DNA of 17,914 nt from an uncultured Oscillibacter sp. Its GTDB lineage: Bacteria; Bacillota; Clostridia; Oscillospirales; Oscillospiraceae. Shown piece after piece: positions 8,949-14,817 of the stretch (positions are counted from its first letter, which is position 1; each line of letters starts with the position of its first letter). A model generated the notes under the pieces. It saw only the letters and a program-made list of their open reading frames with translations, was not told the DNA's origin and made no database searches. The stretch spans positions 1 through 17,914 of the forward strand of contig URTS01000025.1 of assembly GCA_900550685.1 (NCBI GenBank), written 5' to 3'. The position numbers and the translations under genes are program-made.

Positions 8949-9626
8949 ATGATCACCGCGCTGTGCCGCACGGTCATTCTCTACTTTCTCATTATGATCG
9001 GCCTGCGGCTCATGGGCAAGCGGCAGATCGGTGAACTGGAGCCCAGCGAGCTGGTGCTGACCATGATGATCTCGGATCTGGCCACAGTGCCCATGCAGGA
9101 TTTCGGCATCCCGCTGCTGGCCGGGGTCATTCCCATTCTGACGCTGCTGTCCCTGTCCCTGCTGCTGAGCCAGCTGTCCCTGCTGAACCTGCGGTTCCGG
9201 GAACTGATGTGCGGCACGCCCACGGTCCTCATCCGCAACGGCCACCTTCAGCAGGCGGCCATGCGGGAAAACCGCTACACCCTGGACGAACTGCTGGAAC
9301 AGCTGCGGAGCCAGGGCTGCGCCTCCGTGGAGGAGGTGCAGTACGCCGTGCTGGAAAATTCCGGGCAGCTGTCGGTGCTGCCCTGGGCCCGGCAGAAGCC
9401 CCCCACCGCGGAGGAACTGGGCTTCCACCCAGCGGAGGGCACCCTGCCGGTCATTCTCATCAACGACGGCCGGGTGCTGCAAAAGAATCTCCGCCGCTGC
9501 GGCCGGGACGAGGCCTGGCTGCAAAGCGTTTTAAAGCGGGAAAAGCACACCGCCGGAGAGATCTTTCTCCTGACGGTAGATGAAAACGGGAAAACCCTGT
9601 GCATCCCCAAGGAGGACCGGCCATGA
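8949..9626 (+). CDS. DUF421 (YetF-like) membrane protein
   Basis: A 225-residue membrane protein of the DUF421/YetF family. Two or three transmembrane segments lie near the N terminus (about 4–22, 34–48 weaker, 53–78), with the family motif MGKRQIGELEPSELVLTMM between them at 22–40. The rest (82–225) is a cytoplasmic beta-rich domain (CGTPTVLIRNG at 88–98, PVILINDG, then RCGRDEAWL). Function of the family is poorly known; relatives occur in spore-forming Firmicutes. Ribosome binding site AAGGGGG lies upstream of ATG 8949. The stop overlaps the next ATG as ATGA, so the two proteins are probably made together and may work as a pair. Divergent from glmM across 167 bp. Confidence 0.88.
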   Translation: MITALCRTVILYFLIMIGLRLMGKRQIGELEPSELVLTMMISDLATVPMQDFGIPLLAGVIPILTLLSLSLLLSQLSLLNLRFRELMCGTPTVLIRNGHLQQAAMRENRYTLDELLEQLRSQGCASVEEVQYAVLENSGQLSVLPWARQKPPTAEELGFHPAEGTLPVILINDGRVLQKNLRRCGRDEAWLQSVLKREKHTAGEIFLLTVDENGKTLCIPKEDRP

Positions 9627-10006
9627 AGCGTATGCTCCTGCCCCCTGTTCTGGTGCTGGCGGCCCTGCTGGCGGTATCCCTGTGGAACATCCATCATATG
9701 GACGTCGAAACGGACCGCTGGCGCGCCCAGCTTCAAGCGGCGGACCAGCTGGCCCTCTCCGGCGAGTGGGCCGAAACTCTGGATGCCCTCTGGGAGAGCT
9801 ACGACGACTGGTCCCGCAGCCAGACCTATCTCCACATCGTCTCCCACCACGACGCGGTGGATGACGCGGAGGCCATGTACCGCCGTGCCATCGCCTTCGC
9901 GGAGACGGAGGAGATCACGGAATTCCATGCGGAGCTTTCCGACCTCCGGGACCAGCTGCGGCTCATCGCGGAGATGGAGGCATTGAATATCCGGAATGTG
10001 TTGTAA
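9623..10006 (+). CDS. DUF4363-type small membrane-anchored protein
   Basis: A 127-residue protein with an N-terminal hydrophobic segment (about 4–21, KR before it, so the rest faces outward) and a helical remainder rich in Glu, Asp, Trp and His (SGEWAETLDALWESYDDWSR at 46–65). This pattern, and the place directly after a DUF421 gene, fits DUF4363. The ATG at 9623 overlaps the DUF421 stop (ATGA) with AAGGAGG eight bases upstream; eight open codons before it are ignored. No catalytic motif is seen. Probable partner of the DUF421 protein. The 45 bp after the stop hold only a weak hairpin. Confidence 0.78.
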   Translation: MKRMLLPPVLVLAALLAVSLWNIHHMDVETDRWRAQLQAADQLALSGEWAETLDALWESYDDWSRSQTYLHIVSHHDAVDDAEAMYRRAIAFAETEEITEFHAELSDLRDQLRLIAEMEALNIRNVL

Positions 10007-10051
10007 ATCACCAAAGAAACGTCACAGGCCAAGTCGGAAACTGGCAAATTC

Positions 10052-10507
10052 CTATTTTTTGTGATAATACAGCGTCTCCGTGGGGATATAATAATTTTCC
10101 GATGCAATCAGTGTTCCATCTTTCAGCACGACCATCATGCTGCTCATATCTTTGTCTATGTCGATCGTCTGCACATCAAGCTGTGAAAAATTGCCTGCAT
10201 AGAAAAATGTTATCAACGGACAATCTGGATCATCCCATTCGATTTTTGCTTCTACACCGTCTCTGCATGAAGGTTCATAGCACTCGATCGCAAAGGTCCC
10301 AACAAAGTTGGTTGAAAACAGGGTTTTCTTGAGATTCCCCAAAATCGTAATGTGAGAGGATGTGTATGAATATCCGTTGTCCTCATAAACCTTTACAGGA
10401 ACGGTTCGATCAATCGTTTTATTGATTCCGTGTATGCTGATCAGCGCAGCCACTATGCAAAATGCAGCAGCAACCGCCAAAATCAATTTTGCCCGTCCGG
10501 ATTTCAA
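10052..10507 (-). CDS. Hypothetical membrane-anchored protein, AT-rich
   Basis: A 151-residue protein I do not recognise. It has a short basic N terminus (KSGRAK), one hydrophobic segment (about 8–25), then an outward beta-rich region with repeated short strands (SHITILGNLKKTLFSTNFVG, ITFFYAGNFSQLD, SSMMVVLKDGTLIASENYYI). The start is TTG at 10507, with GGGAGG seven bases upstream. Base use differs from its neighbours: 25 of 60 bases are G or C in 10141–10200 against 40 of 60 in 10741–10800 within nrdR. That and the lack of recognisable relatives suggest recent acquisition. It follows nrdR by 63 bp on the same strand; no separate promoter was seen. Confidence 0.65.
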   Translation of the reverse strand: MKSGRAKLILAVAAAFCIVAALISIHGINKTIDRTVPVKVYEDNGYSYTSSHITILGNLKKTLFSTNFVGTFAIECYEPSCRDGVEAKIEWDDPDCPLITFFYAGNFSQLDVQTIDIDKDMSSMMVVLKDGTLIASENYYIPTETLYYHKK

Positions 10508-10570
10508 ACCTCCACCTCCCTATTCCATGCAGATCACCGATACACAGCAGGGTTCATGTTACAGGCGCAG

Positions 10571-11026
10571 TTACTTCTCCGCCAAAAGCTTATTCAGTTC
10601 CGCCATGAACGTATCGATATCCTTGAACTGGCGGTAAACGGAGGCAAAGCGGACGTAGGCCACCTGGTCCACCTTCCGCAGCCGCTCCATCACCTTTTCT
10701 CCGATGATCTCCGTGCGGATCTCCCGCTCCATGGAGTTTTGCAGCTCCTGCTCGATCTCGTCGGCAATGCGTTCCAGCTCCGCCAGCGTCACAGGCCGCT
10801 TCTCACAGGCCCGGATCATGCCCCGCAGCATTTTCTGCCGGTCGAAGCTCTGGCGGCTGCCGTCCTTTTTGATGACCACCATAGGCAGGCTCTCCACCGT
10901 CTCATAGGTGGTGAAGCGCCGGGCGCAGGACAGGCATTCACGCCTGCGGCGGATGCTAGCGTTTTCGTCGGCGGGGCGGGAATCGATGACCTTGCTTTCG
11001 GGGTGACCGCAATAGGGACATTTCAT
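10571..11026 (-). CDS. nrdR: Transcriptional repressor NrdR
   Basis: Zinc- and nucleotide-binding repressor of ribonucleotide reductase genes. 151 residues, full length. The N-terminal zinc ribbon has CPYC (Cys3, Cys6) and CLSC (Cys31, Cys34); the ATP-cone runs from about 49 to 139 (VVIKKDGSRQSFDRQKMLRG), which senses ATP/dATP. The end VDQVAYVRFASVYRQFKDID is typical. AGGAGGTCACGCCT precedes the ATG with good spacing. No ribonucleotide reductase gene is in the window, and no NrdR-box pair was recognised upstream, although a different dyad covers the promoter. Confidence 0.97.
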   Translation of the reverse strand: MKCPYCGHPESKVIDSRPADENASIRRRRECLSCARRFTTYETVESLPMVVIKKDGSRQSFDRQKMLRGMIRACEKRPVTLAELERIADEIEQELQNSMEREIRTEIIGEKVMERLRKVDQVAYVRFASVYRQFKDIDTFMAELNKLLAEK

Positions 11027-11100
11027 AGGCGTGACCTCCTGATAGGCTTTCAGAAGCGAAAGCCCGGTTCATTCGTGAAAAAGTACACGATGCTGGGGCA

Positions 11101-11130
11101 AGTATACCATATTCCGTATAAATATGGTAT
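11101..11130 (-). promoter_or_regulatory. nrdR promoter with overlapping dyad operator candidate
   Basis: On the minus strand TATACT (11106..11101) with an upstream TGG makes an extended -10. A perfect inverted repeat, ATACCATATT (11104–11113) and AATATGGTAT (11121–11130), separated by 7 bp, covers the -10 edge and the -35 region. No T run follows on the minus strand, so it is not a terminator for the gene before it. A repressor site is the likeliest reading. Confidence 0.5.
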
Positions 11131-11147
11131 CCCCATTTTGATTTTTT

Positions 11148-11657
11148 TCAGAAAGCAGGCCATTCCCGGCCGTCGAAGCGAAACACCCAGCACTCCCGGC
11201 CTTTTACCCGCCTGGAACAAGCAAAGCAGAACATGGCTTCCAGGGGAAAGGGGCGGCGGTCGTCCCGGGGGACGGCGACCAGGCGGAGGCCTTCAGACCG
11301 GCAGGTCAGCACCCCTGGCAGCGGTCCCAGGCTGCGGCGGAGATAGGGGCTTTGCAGGGTGTCCGGCTTCAAAGGTGCCCAGTGCTCCCGCTCCTCGTCC
11401 AGACTGCGGAGTTCCCCCCGGAGGACCGTGCCCAGCGGGGCCGTCAGCTGCCGGGAAAACCGGCGGCAGATATGCAGGCGGCCTTTTTCAGGTTCCAGCA
11501 CGCCAATGCGAAGTGTCCCCGTCTCTCCCACCGCCCAGGCACACCACAGCCCCTCCCGTCCGGGACAGGAGACGTCAAAAACCGTATACAGTGCTTCCGG
11601 CATGACCGTCAATTCTCCTGCCGCCTGTTTCCCTTCCATCACCGGATACTTGTCCAT
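11148..11657 (-). CDS. Hypothetical protein, 169 residues
   Basis: A soluble, unrecognised protein without signal peptide or membrane segment. It starts MDKYPVMEGKQAAGELTVMP, continues with alternating strands (GLYTV-like ALYTVFDVSCPG, LWCAWAVGETGTLRIGVLEP) and an Arg-rich middle (HICRRFSRQL), and ends MFCFACSRRVKGRECWVFRF with three close Cys. GGGAGGTGA lies about eight bases before the ATG. GC-rich codon use matches the core genes, so it looks native. Its leader contains four inverted repeats. It precedes nrdR by 121 bp on the same strand. No function is proposed. Confidence 0.7.
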   Translation of the reverse strand: MDKYPVMEGKQAAGELTVMPEALYTVFDVSCPGREGLWCAWAVGETGTLRIGVLEPEKGRLHICRRFSRQLTAPLGTVLRGELRSLDEEREHWAPLKPDTLQSPYLRRSLGPLPGVLTCRSEGLRLVAVPRDDRRPFPLEAMFCFACSRRVKGRECWVFRFDGREWPAF

Positions 11658-11677
11658 GGACCGTCACCTCCCGGCAT

Positions 11678-11738
11678 AAAACTTCATGCGCTGACACCGC
11701 ACCGTGAACATGCGCAAAGCACCGGCGCATGAAGTTTT
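11678..11738 (-). repeat. Inverted repeat with competing hairpins before the 169-residue gene
   Basis: AAAACTTCATGCGC (11678–11691) and its exact complement (11725–11738) can form a 14-bp stem. Inside the loop a second CATGCGC (11709–11715) can pair instead with GCGCATG (11725–11731), so two stems exclude each other. It ends five bases before the GGGAGGTGA ribosome binding site. Confidence 0.6.
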
Positions 11739-11785
11739 TGTGCATCATTTCCTTGCCCCTGCGGGGCAGCCGGAAATGATGCACA
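11739..11785. repeat. Long imperfect hairpin (14-bp outer stem, 5-bp inner stem)
   Basis: TGTGCATCATTTCC (11739–11752) is exactly complementary to 11772–11785. Between them GCCCC-TGC-GGGGC (11755–11767) forms an inner stem. It directly abuts the preceding repeat. There is no T run of terminator type on the minus strand. Confidence 0.7.
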
Positions 11786-11792
11786 TTTCCAA

Positions 11793-11817
11793 TTTTGCTA
11801 TCTTTTGCATAGCAAAA
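11793..11817. repeat. Short AT-rich inverted repeat
   Basis: TTTTGCTA (11793–11800) and TAGCAAAA (11810–11817) with a 9-base loop. It lies between the long hairpin and the terminator of the secreted-protein gene and shares the A-run with that terminator. Confidence 0.45.
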
Positions 11818-11848
11818 ATCCGCCTGTGCAAGCTTATGCACAGGCGGA
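11814..11848 (-). terminator. Terminator of the small secreted-protein gene
   Basis: TCCGCCTGTGCA (11819–11830) and its exact complement (11837–11848) form a 12-bp stem with a 6-base loop, followed on the minus strand by TTTTT. It begins 16 bp after the stop codon at 11865. Confidence 0.9.
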
Positions 11849-11864
11849 CCCCGCTATGTAAAAT

Positions 11865-12359
11865 TCAGGCGATGGTATAGGTGCCCCGCACCAACAGCTT
11901 TGTGGTGGCGGCCCCGGCCTTCACGCCCCGTCCCTCAATGGTCATCATGTACAGGTGGTTGACGGCCAGCGCGCCGCCGTTATTCAGCGCGGCGGCGGTA
12001 GTCTCGTCAATCAGGCCCGGGTTGGAGGGGGACACACAGGAAGCGGAGCCGATCCGCAGCATCACCTCGCAGCCGATGTCCCCGGTGAGGGTCTGCCCCT
12101 TAGAGAGGGTCACCACCGTGAATTCCGCGCTGGACGCGCTGCCTGTCCCCCCGGAATGCTGCAGCAGCTGGCTGTTCCGGGCGGCGATCTTCTGGTCCAC
12201 CTGAGTCATGATCTGGCCCAGAAAGGTCTCGTTCAGATAGCTCAGCGTCACCAGGGGGTCGCTGGCGGAACCGGGCTCCACCGCCAGGGATACGCCGGTC
12301 ATCGCCAGGCAGCTGATCAGCATCAGCGCCGCCAGGCGCAGGGCCCATTTGTTTTTCAT
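11865..12359 (-). CDS. Small secreted protein of unknown function
   Basis: A 164-residue exported protein. Signal peptide 1–26: KNKWALR, hydrophobic core, cleavage after VSLA. The mature part begins VEPGSASDPLVTLSYLNETF, then a helix with Gln and Lys (QIMTQVDQKIAARNSQLLQH), a Gly/Ser linker (68–78), and a beta-rich domain to the end (FTVVTLSKGQTLTGDIGCEV, NHLYMMTIEGRGVKAG, KLLVRGTYTIA). Two Cys (97, 108) could pair outside the cell. No catalytic motif. CGGAGGT lies just before the ATG. A strong terminator follows. The helix-plus-sheet layout hints at an envelope-associated protein, but I cannot name a family. Confidence 0.78.
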   Translation of the reverse strand: MKNKWALRLAALMLISCLAMTGVSLAVEPGSASDPLVTLSYLNETFLGQIMTQVDQKIAARNSQLLQHSGGTGSASSAEFTVVTLSKGQTLTGDIGCEVMLRIGSASCVSPSNPGLIDETTAAALNNGGALAVNHLYMMTIEGRGVKAGAATTKLLVRGTYTIA

Positions 12360-12383
12360 ATGTACCTCCGTTGACTCTTAATG

Positions 12384-12417
12384 CCCTTCCGAGGGGCGTT
12401 TCCGCCCGCCGGAAGGT
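12384..12417 (-). other. Leader hairpin of the secreted-protein gene
   Basis: On the minus strand CCTTCCG pairs with CGGAAGG, then a 2x2 internal loop, then GGGCG with CGCCC closed by GAAA. There is no T run after it, so it is not a canonical terminator. A TATAAT at 12433..12428, overlapping the mazF stop codon, would start transcription near 12421, just before this hairpin; the matching -35 (TGGGCT) is poor. It may protect the 5' end or weakly end the mazF transcript. Confidence 0.4.
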
Positions 12418-12428
12418 TTCTCCGCATA

Positions 12429-12797
12429 TTATACCAACTGGTCGTGGGGCAGCCCAAAACTCACCGCGATGGCGGTGTCCACCTTCTCCATCACGCGCTC
12501 CTCCACATGGCCCATCCGCTCCCGCAGGCGCTTTTTGTCCAGGGTCCGTACCTGCTCCAGCAGGATGATGGAATCCCGGCTGAGGCCGCAGCTCCCGTCC
12601 ACCGGGAGGTCGATATGTGTCGGCAGCCGGGCCTTGCCCGTCTGAGAGGTGATCGCCGCCGCGATGACCGTGGGGCTGTAGCGGTTGCCCGTGTCGTTCT
12701 GGATGATCAGAACCGGGCGGACGCCGCCCTGCTCGCTGCCCACCACCGGGGAGAGATCGGCATAGTAAATATCGCCGCGCTTGACACTTGTATCCAC
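12429..12797 (-). CDS. mazF: MazF/PemK-type endoribonuclease toxin
   Basis: Sequence-specific mRNA interferase of the EndoA/MazF family. From a GTG at 12797 it is 122 residues, close to the usual 115–120, and starts MDTSVKRGDIYYADLSP. The signature SEQGGVRPVLIIQND (21–35) holds the catalytic Arg27; AAIT supplies Thr50; LPTHIDLP and RDSIILLEQVRTLDK follow. GGAG lies ten bases before the GTG. An ATG at 12854 would add 19 residues (MKVASPIGDG...) that family members lack, and GGGAG there is too close, so I prefer the GTG. It follows alr by 193 bp, as in Bacillus, but the mazE antitoxin that normally stands between them is missing. The stop codon lies within a possible -10 box of the next gene. 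Confidence 0.92.
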   Translation of the reverse strand: MDTSVKRGDIYYADLSPVVGSEQGGVRPVLIIQNDTGNRYSPTVIAAAITSQTGKARLPTHIDLPVDGSCGLSRDSIILLEQVRTLDKKRLRERMGHVEERVMEKVDTAIAVSFGLPHDQLV

Positions 12798-12866
12798 AAA
12801 GTTCACACTCCGCCGAAAGAAGTACCCGTCACCAATCGGTGAGGCCACTTTCATTCTCCCACGCAG

Positions 12867-12902
12867 CGCCGGAATTTATACCGACCGGTCAAAATTCCGG
12901 CG
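12867..12902. other. Hairpin in the alr–mazF gap
   Basis: CGCCGGAATTT (12867–12877) and its exact complement (12892–12902) form an 11-bp stem around a 14-base loop that itself holds the 8-base palindrome GACCGGTC (12883–12890). No T run follows on either strand. The gap 12798–12990 holds this and a smaller CGCCGC-ATTT-GCGGCG hairpin (12960–12975), and no ORF long enough for an antitoxin. Confidence 0.5.
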
Positions 12903-12990
12903 TTCCGCCCCGTAGCATCCTATGCGGCGGACAGGACTGTGGTGCGGAATGGCCGCTTACGCCGCATTTGCGGCGGCGAGCTGACCTACT

Positions 12991-14157
12991 TTACAGCAGC
13001 CGTAAACTCCGCTCGATCTCCTTACCGTGCTCCATATACAGTCTCGGCACCCGTTTGCTCACCGCGCAGGTCAGCTCGTAGGGGATGGTGTCCAGAATGG
13101 CGGCCAGGGCATCCACGCTCTGGGTCTGGCCAAAAATTTCCACGGTGTCCCCCACCTTCACCTCCGGCAGATTCGTCAGGTCTACCATGCACATATCCAT
13201 GCAGATGCGGCCCCGGAGGGGCGCCGGACCATAGACGGTCTGGACCGCCATGCGGTTGGAAAGGCCCCGGAAGAAGCCGTCGGCATAGCCGATGGGCAGC
13301 ACGCCGATGCGGGTCTTTTCCGCAGTGCGGAAGGTGCGGCCATAGCTGATGGTGGTGTCCGGGTCAAAGACCTTGATGGTGGAAATACTGGACTTCAGGC
13401 TCATGACGGGCCGCAGGCCCAGCCGCTCCGCATCGTCTCCCACGCCGTACAGGGCGATGCCAGGGCGCACCATATCCAGATACATCTCCGGATACCGGGT
13501 CAGTGCGCCGCTGTTGGCGCAGTGGCGGATGCGGAAGGTGCGGCCCTTGGCCGCCAGGGCATCCAGCACGCGGGTAAACACGCCGAACTGATCCCGGGTA
13601 TAGTCCTCGTACTCTGCGCCATCCATGTCGGAAACGGCAAAGTGGGTAAAAATGCCCTCCGGGTCCAGCCCCGGCAGGGCACAGGACTCTGCAATCGCGT
13701 TTACGCCGCCCTCAAAGTGCTCCCCCCGCACCAGAAAGCCCAGCCGGGACATGCCGGTATCCACCTTGATGTGGACCCGCAGGGTACCGCCGCATTTCAC
13801 GGCCTCAGCGCTGTACGCCTCCGCCTTGGCCTTGGCGGACACCGCCTGGGTGATGTTGTAGGCAATGAGCTGGGGCACCATCTCCGGGGGCGTATGGCCC
13901 AAAATCAGGATGGGCATGGCGATGCCGCCGTGGCGCAGCTCCCGGGCCTCGTCCAGGCTGGAAACCGCCAGATAATCCGCCCCCAGCTGCTCCAGCTTCC
14001 GGGCGATCTGCACCGCGCCGTGGCCGTAGGCGTCCGCCTTCACCACGCCTAAATATTTCACGTTAGGGCCAATCTTCTGCCGGGCCACATTGTAATTGTG
14101 TTCCAGGGCGTCCAGGTCGATCTCCGCCCAGGTACGCCGTAAAATCGTATCCTCCAA
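12991..14157 (-). CDS. alr: Alanine racemase
   Basis: PLP enzyme that interconverts L- and D-alanine for peptidoglycan, cytosolic. 388 residues, family length. VVKADAYGHG contains the PLP lysine Lys40; SYGRTF carries the second catalytic base Tyr272; HIKVDTGMSRLGF, NSGALTRYPEMYLDMVRPGI (215–234) and GRICMDMCMVDL complete the set; RVPRLY is near the C terminus. The start is a TTG at 14157, preceded by ACAGGTGAAAGAAC with correct spacing, and no ATG near it fits. It lies 48 bp after the lipoprotein gene on the same strand and probably belongs to the nnr transcript. Confidence 0.96.
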   Translation of the reverse strand: MEDTILRRTWAEIDLDALEHNYNVARQKIGPNVKYLGVVKADAYGHGAVQIARKLEQLGADYLAVSSLDEARELRHGGIAMPILILGHTPPEMVPQLIAYNITQAVSAKAKAEAYSAEAVKCGGTLRVHIKVDTGMSRLGFLVRGEHFEGGVNAIAESCALPGLDPEGIFTHFAVSDMDGAEYEDYTRDQFGVFTRVLDALAAKGRTFRIRHCANSGALTRYPEMYLDMVRPGIALYGVGDDAERLGLRPVMSLKSSISTIKVFDPDTTISYGRTFRTAEKTRIGVLPIGYADGFFRGLSNRMAVQTVYGPAPLRGRICMDMCMVDLTNLPEVKVGDTVEIFGQTQSVDALAAILDTIPYELTCAVSKRVPRLYMEHGKEIERSLRLL

Positions 14158-14205
14158 GTTCTTTCACCTGTCCTATGTGGATTTGCGGGCCTTCCCCGCG
14201 ATTTT

Positions 14206-14802
14206 TCAGGAATTCTCTGGTATTGTATCACAGAATGTAAAATCCGTAAACTCCACTGTTAAAATTGTTTCGCCCTCTACGGCAATTTCTCCCCGAATCG
14301 GTATACTGTCCTCCTGCCGGAGCCAGACAGTGGTGACCATGTCCCCGCCGGAAGCACCGCTCTGCTCCAGGGCCAGCCGGGTGCAGGGCACGCCGTCCCA
14401 GTCCTCGTCGTTTTCTTCCAGGAGCCAGCCCTCCCGCAGGGCATATACGATCCGGGCCAGGGCCGTGGCGGGACTGACGGCTTCATCCGTCAGAGTGCCC
14501 GCATCCAGGCACAGGTCGCCGTATTCCAGGGTCCAGCCGTCCTCCCGGATGATAGCCCGGACCCCTGCCAATTCCAGGGGTTCCAGCACCTCCACAGTGC
14601 TCTCCTCGCCGGGCACATAGGTTCCCCGGAGGGTGGCGGACCATTCCAGACCCGCCTGGTCACAGGTGACCGCCGCCGTCATTTCACAGCCGGACATGGC
14701 CTGGTAGGCGGCCCGGATATCCGGCGTTTCTTCCGTCTGTCCCCCGCAGCCGCACAGCAGCAGGCACAGGGCTATCATTGGTACGCAGCTTCCCATGCGC
14801 AC
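14206..14802 (-). CDS. Lipoprotein of unknown function (LolA/LppX-like fold possible)
   Basis: A 198-residue exported lipoprotein. The N terminus RMGSCVPMIALCLLLCGCGG holds a hydrophobic core and a lipobox L-C-G-Cys19. The mature part has alternating strands (CEMTAAVTCDQAGLEWSATL, AIIREDGWTLEYGDLCLDAG, TTVWLRQEDSIPIRGEIAVE, TILTVEFTDF), an arrangement reminiscent of LolA-type or DUF4292 lipid-binding lipoproteins; this is only a style match. The GTG at 14802 is chosen because GGAGGG stands eight bases upstream; an ATG two codons later is an alternative. It starts 15 bp after the nnr stop, so it is cotranscribed. The conserved small-lipoprotein-next-to-alr layout suggests an envelope role. Confidence 0.82.
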   Translation of the reverse strand: MRMGSCVPMIALCLLLCGCGGQTEETPDIRAAYQAMSGCEMTAAVTCDQAGLEWSATLRGTYVPGEESTVEVLEPLELAGVRAIIREDGWTLEYGDLCLDAGTLTDEAVSPATALARIVYALREGWLLEENDEDWDGVPCTRLALEQSGASGGDMVTTVWLRQEDSIPIRGEIAVEGETILTVEFTDFTFCDTIPENS

Positions 14803-14817
14803 CCTGTTTTCCCTCCG

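Noticed and set aside
10025..10058. A terminator after the DUF4363 gene (GCCA...TGGC hairpin, then a T run)
   Set aside because: The stem is only about six pairs with a bulge, and the T run lies well beyond it within the end of the opposite gene.
11575..11841. An 88-residue ORF covering the inverted-repeat tract
   Set aside because: It runs through the hairpins and into the next gene in another frame, has no ribosome binding site and no protein-like composition.
12879..12895. A promoter made of TTGACC and TATAAA in the mazF upstream hairpin
   Set aside because: The two boxes are only six bases apart, far too close for sigma-70 type recognition.
12855..12990. A hidden mazE antitoxin in the alr–mazF gap
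   Set aside because: No frame of adequate length with a ribosome binding site is present on the minus strand; the space is filled by hairpins.
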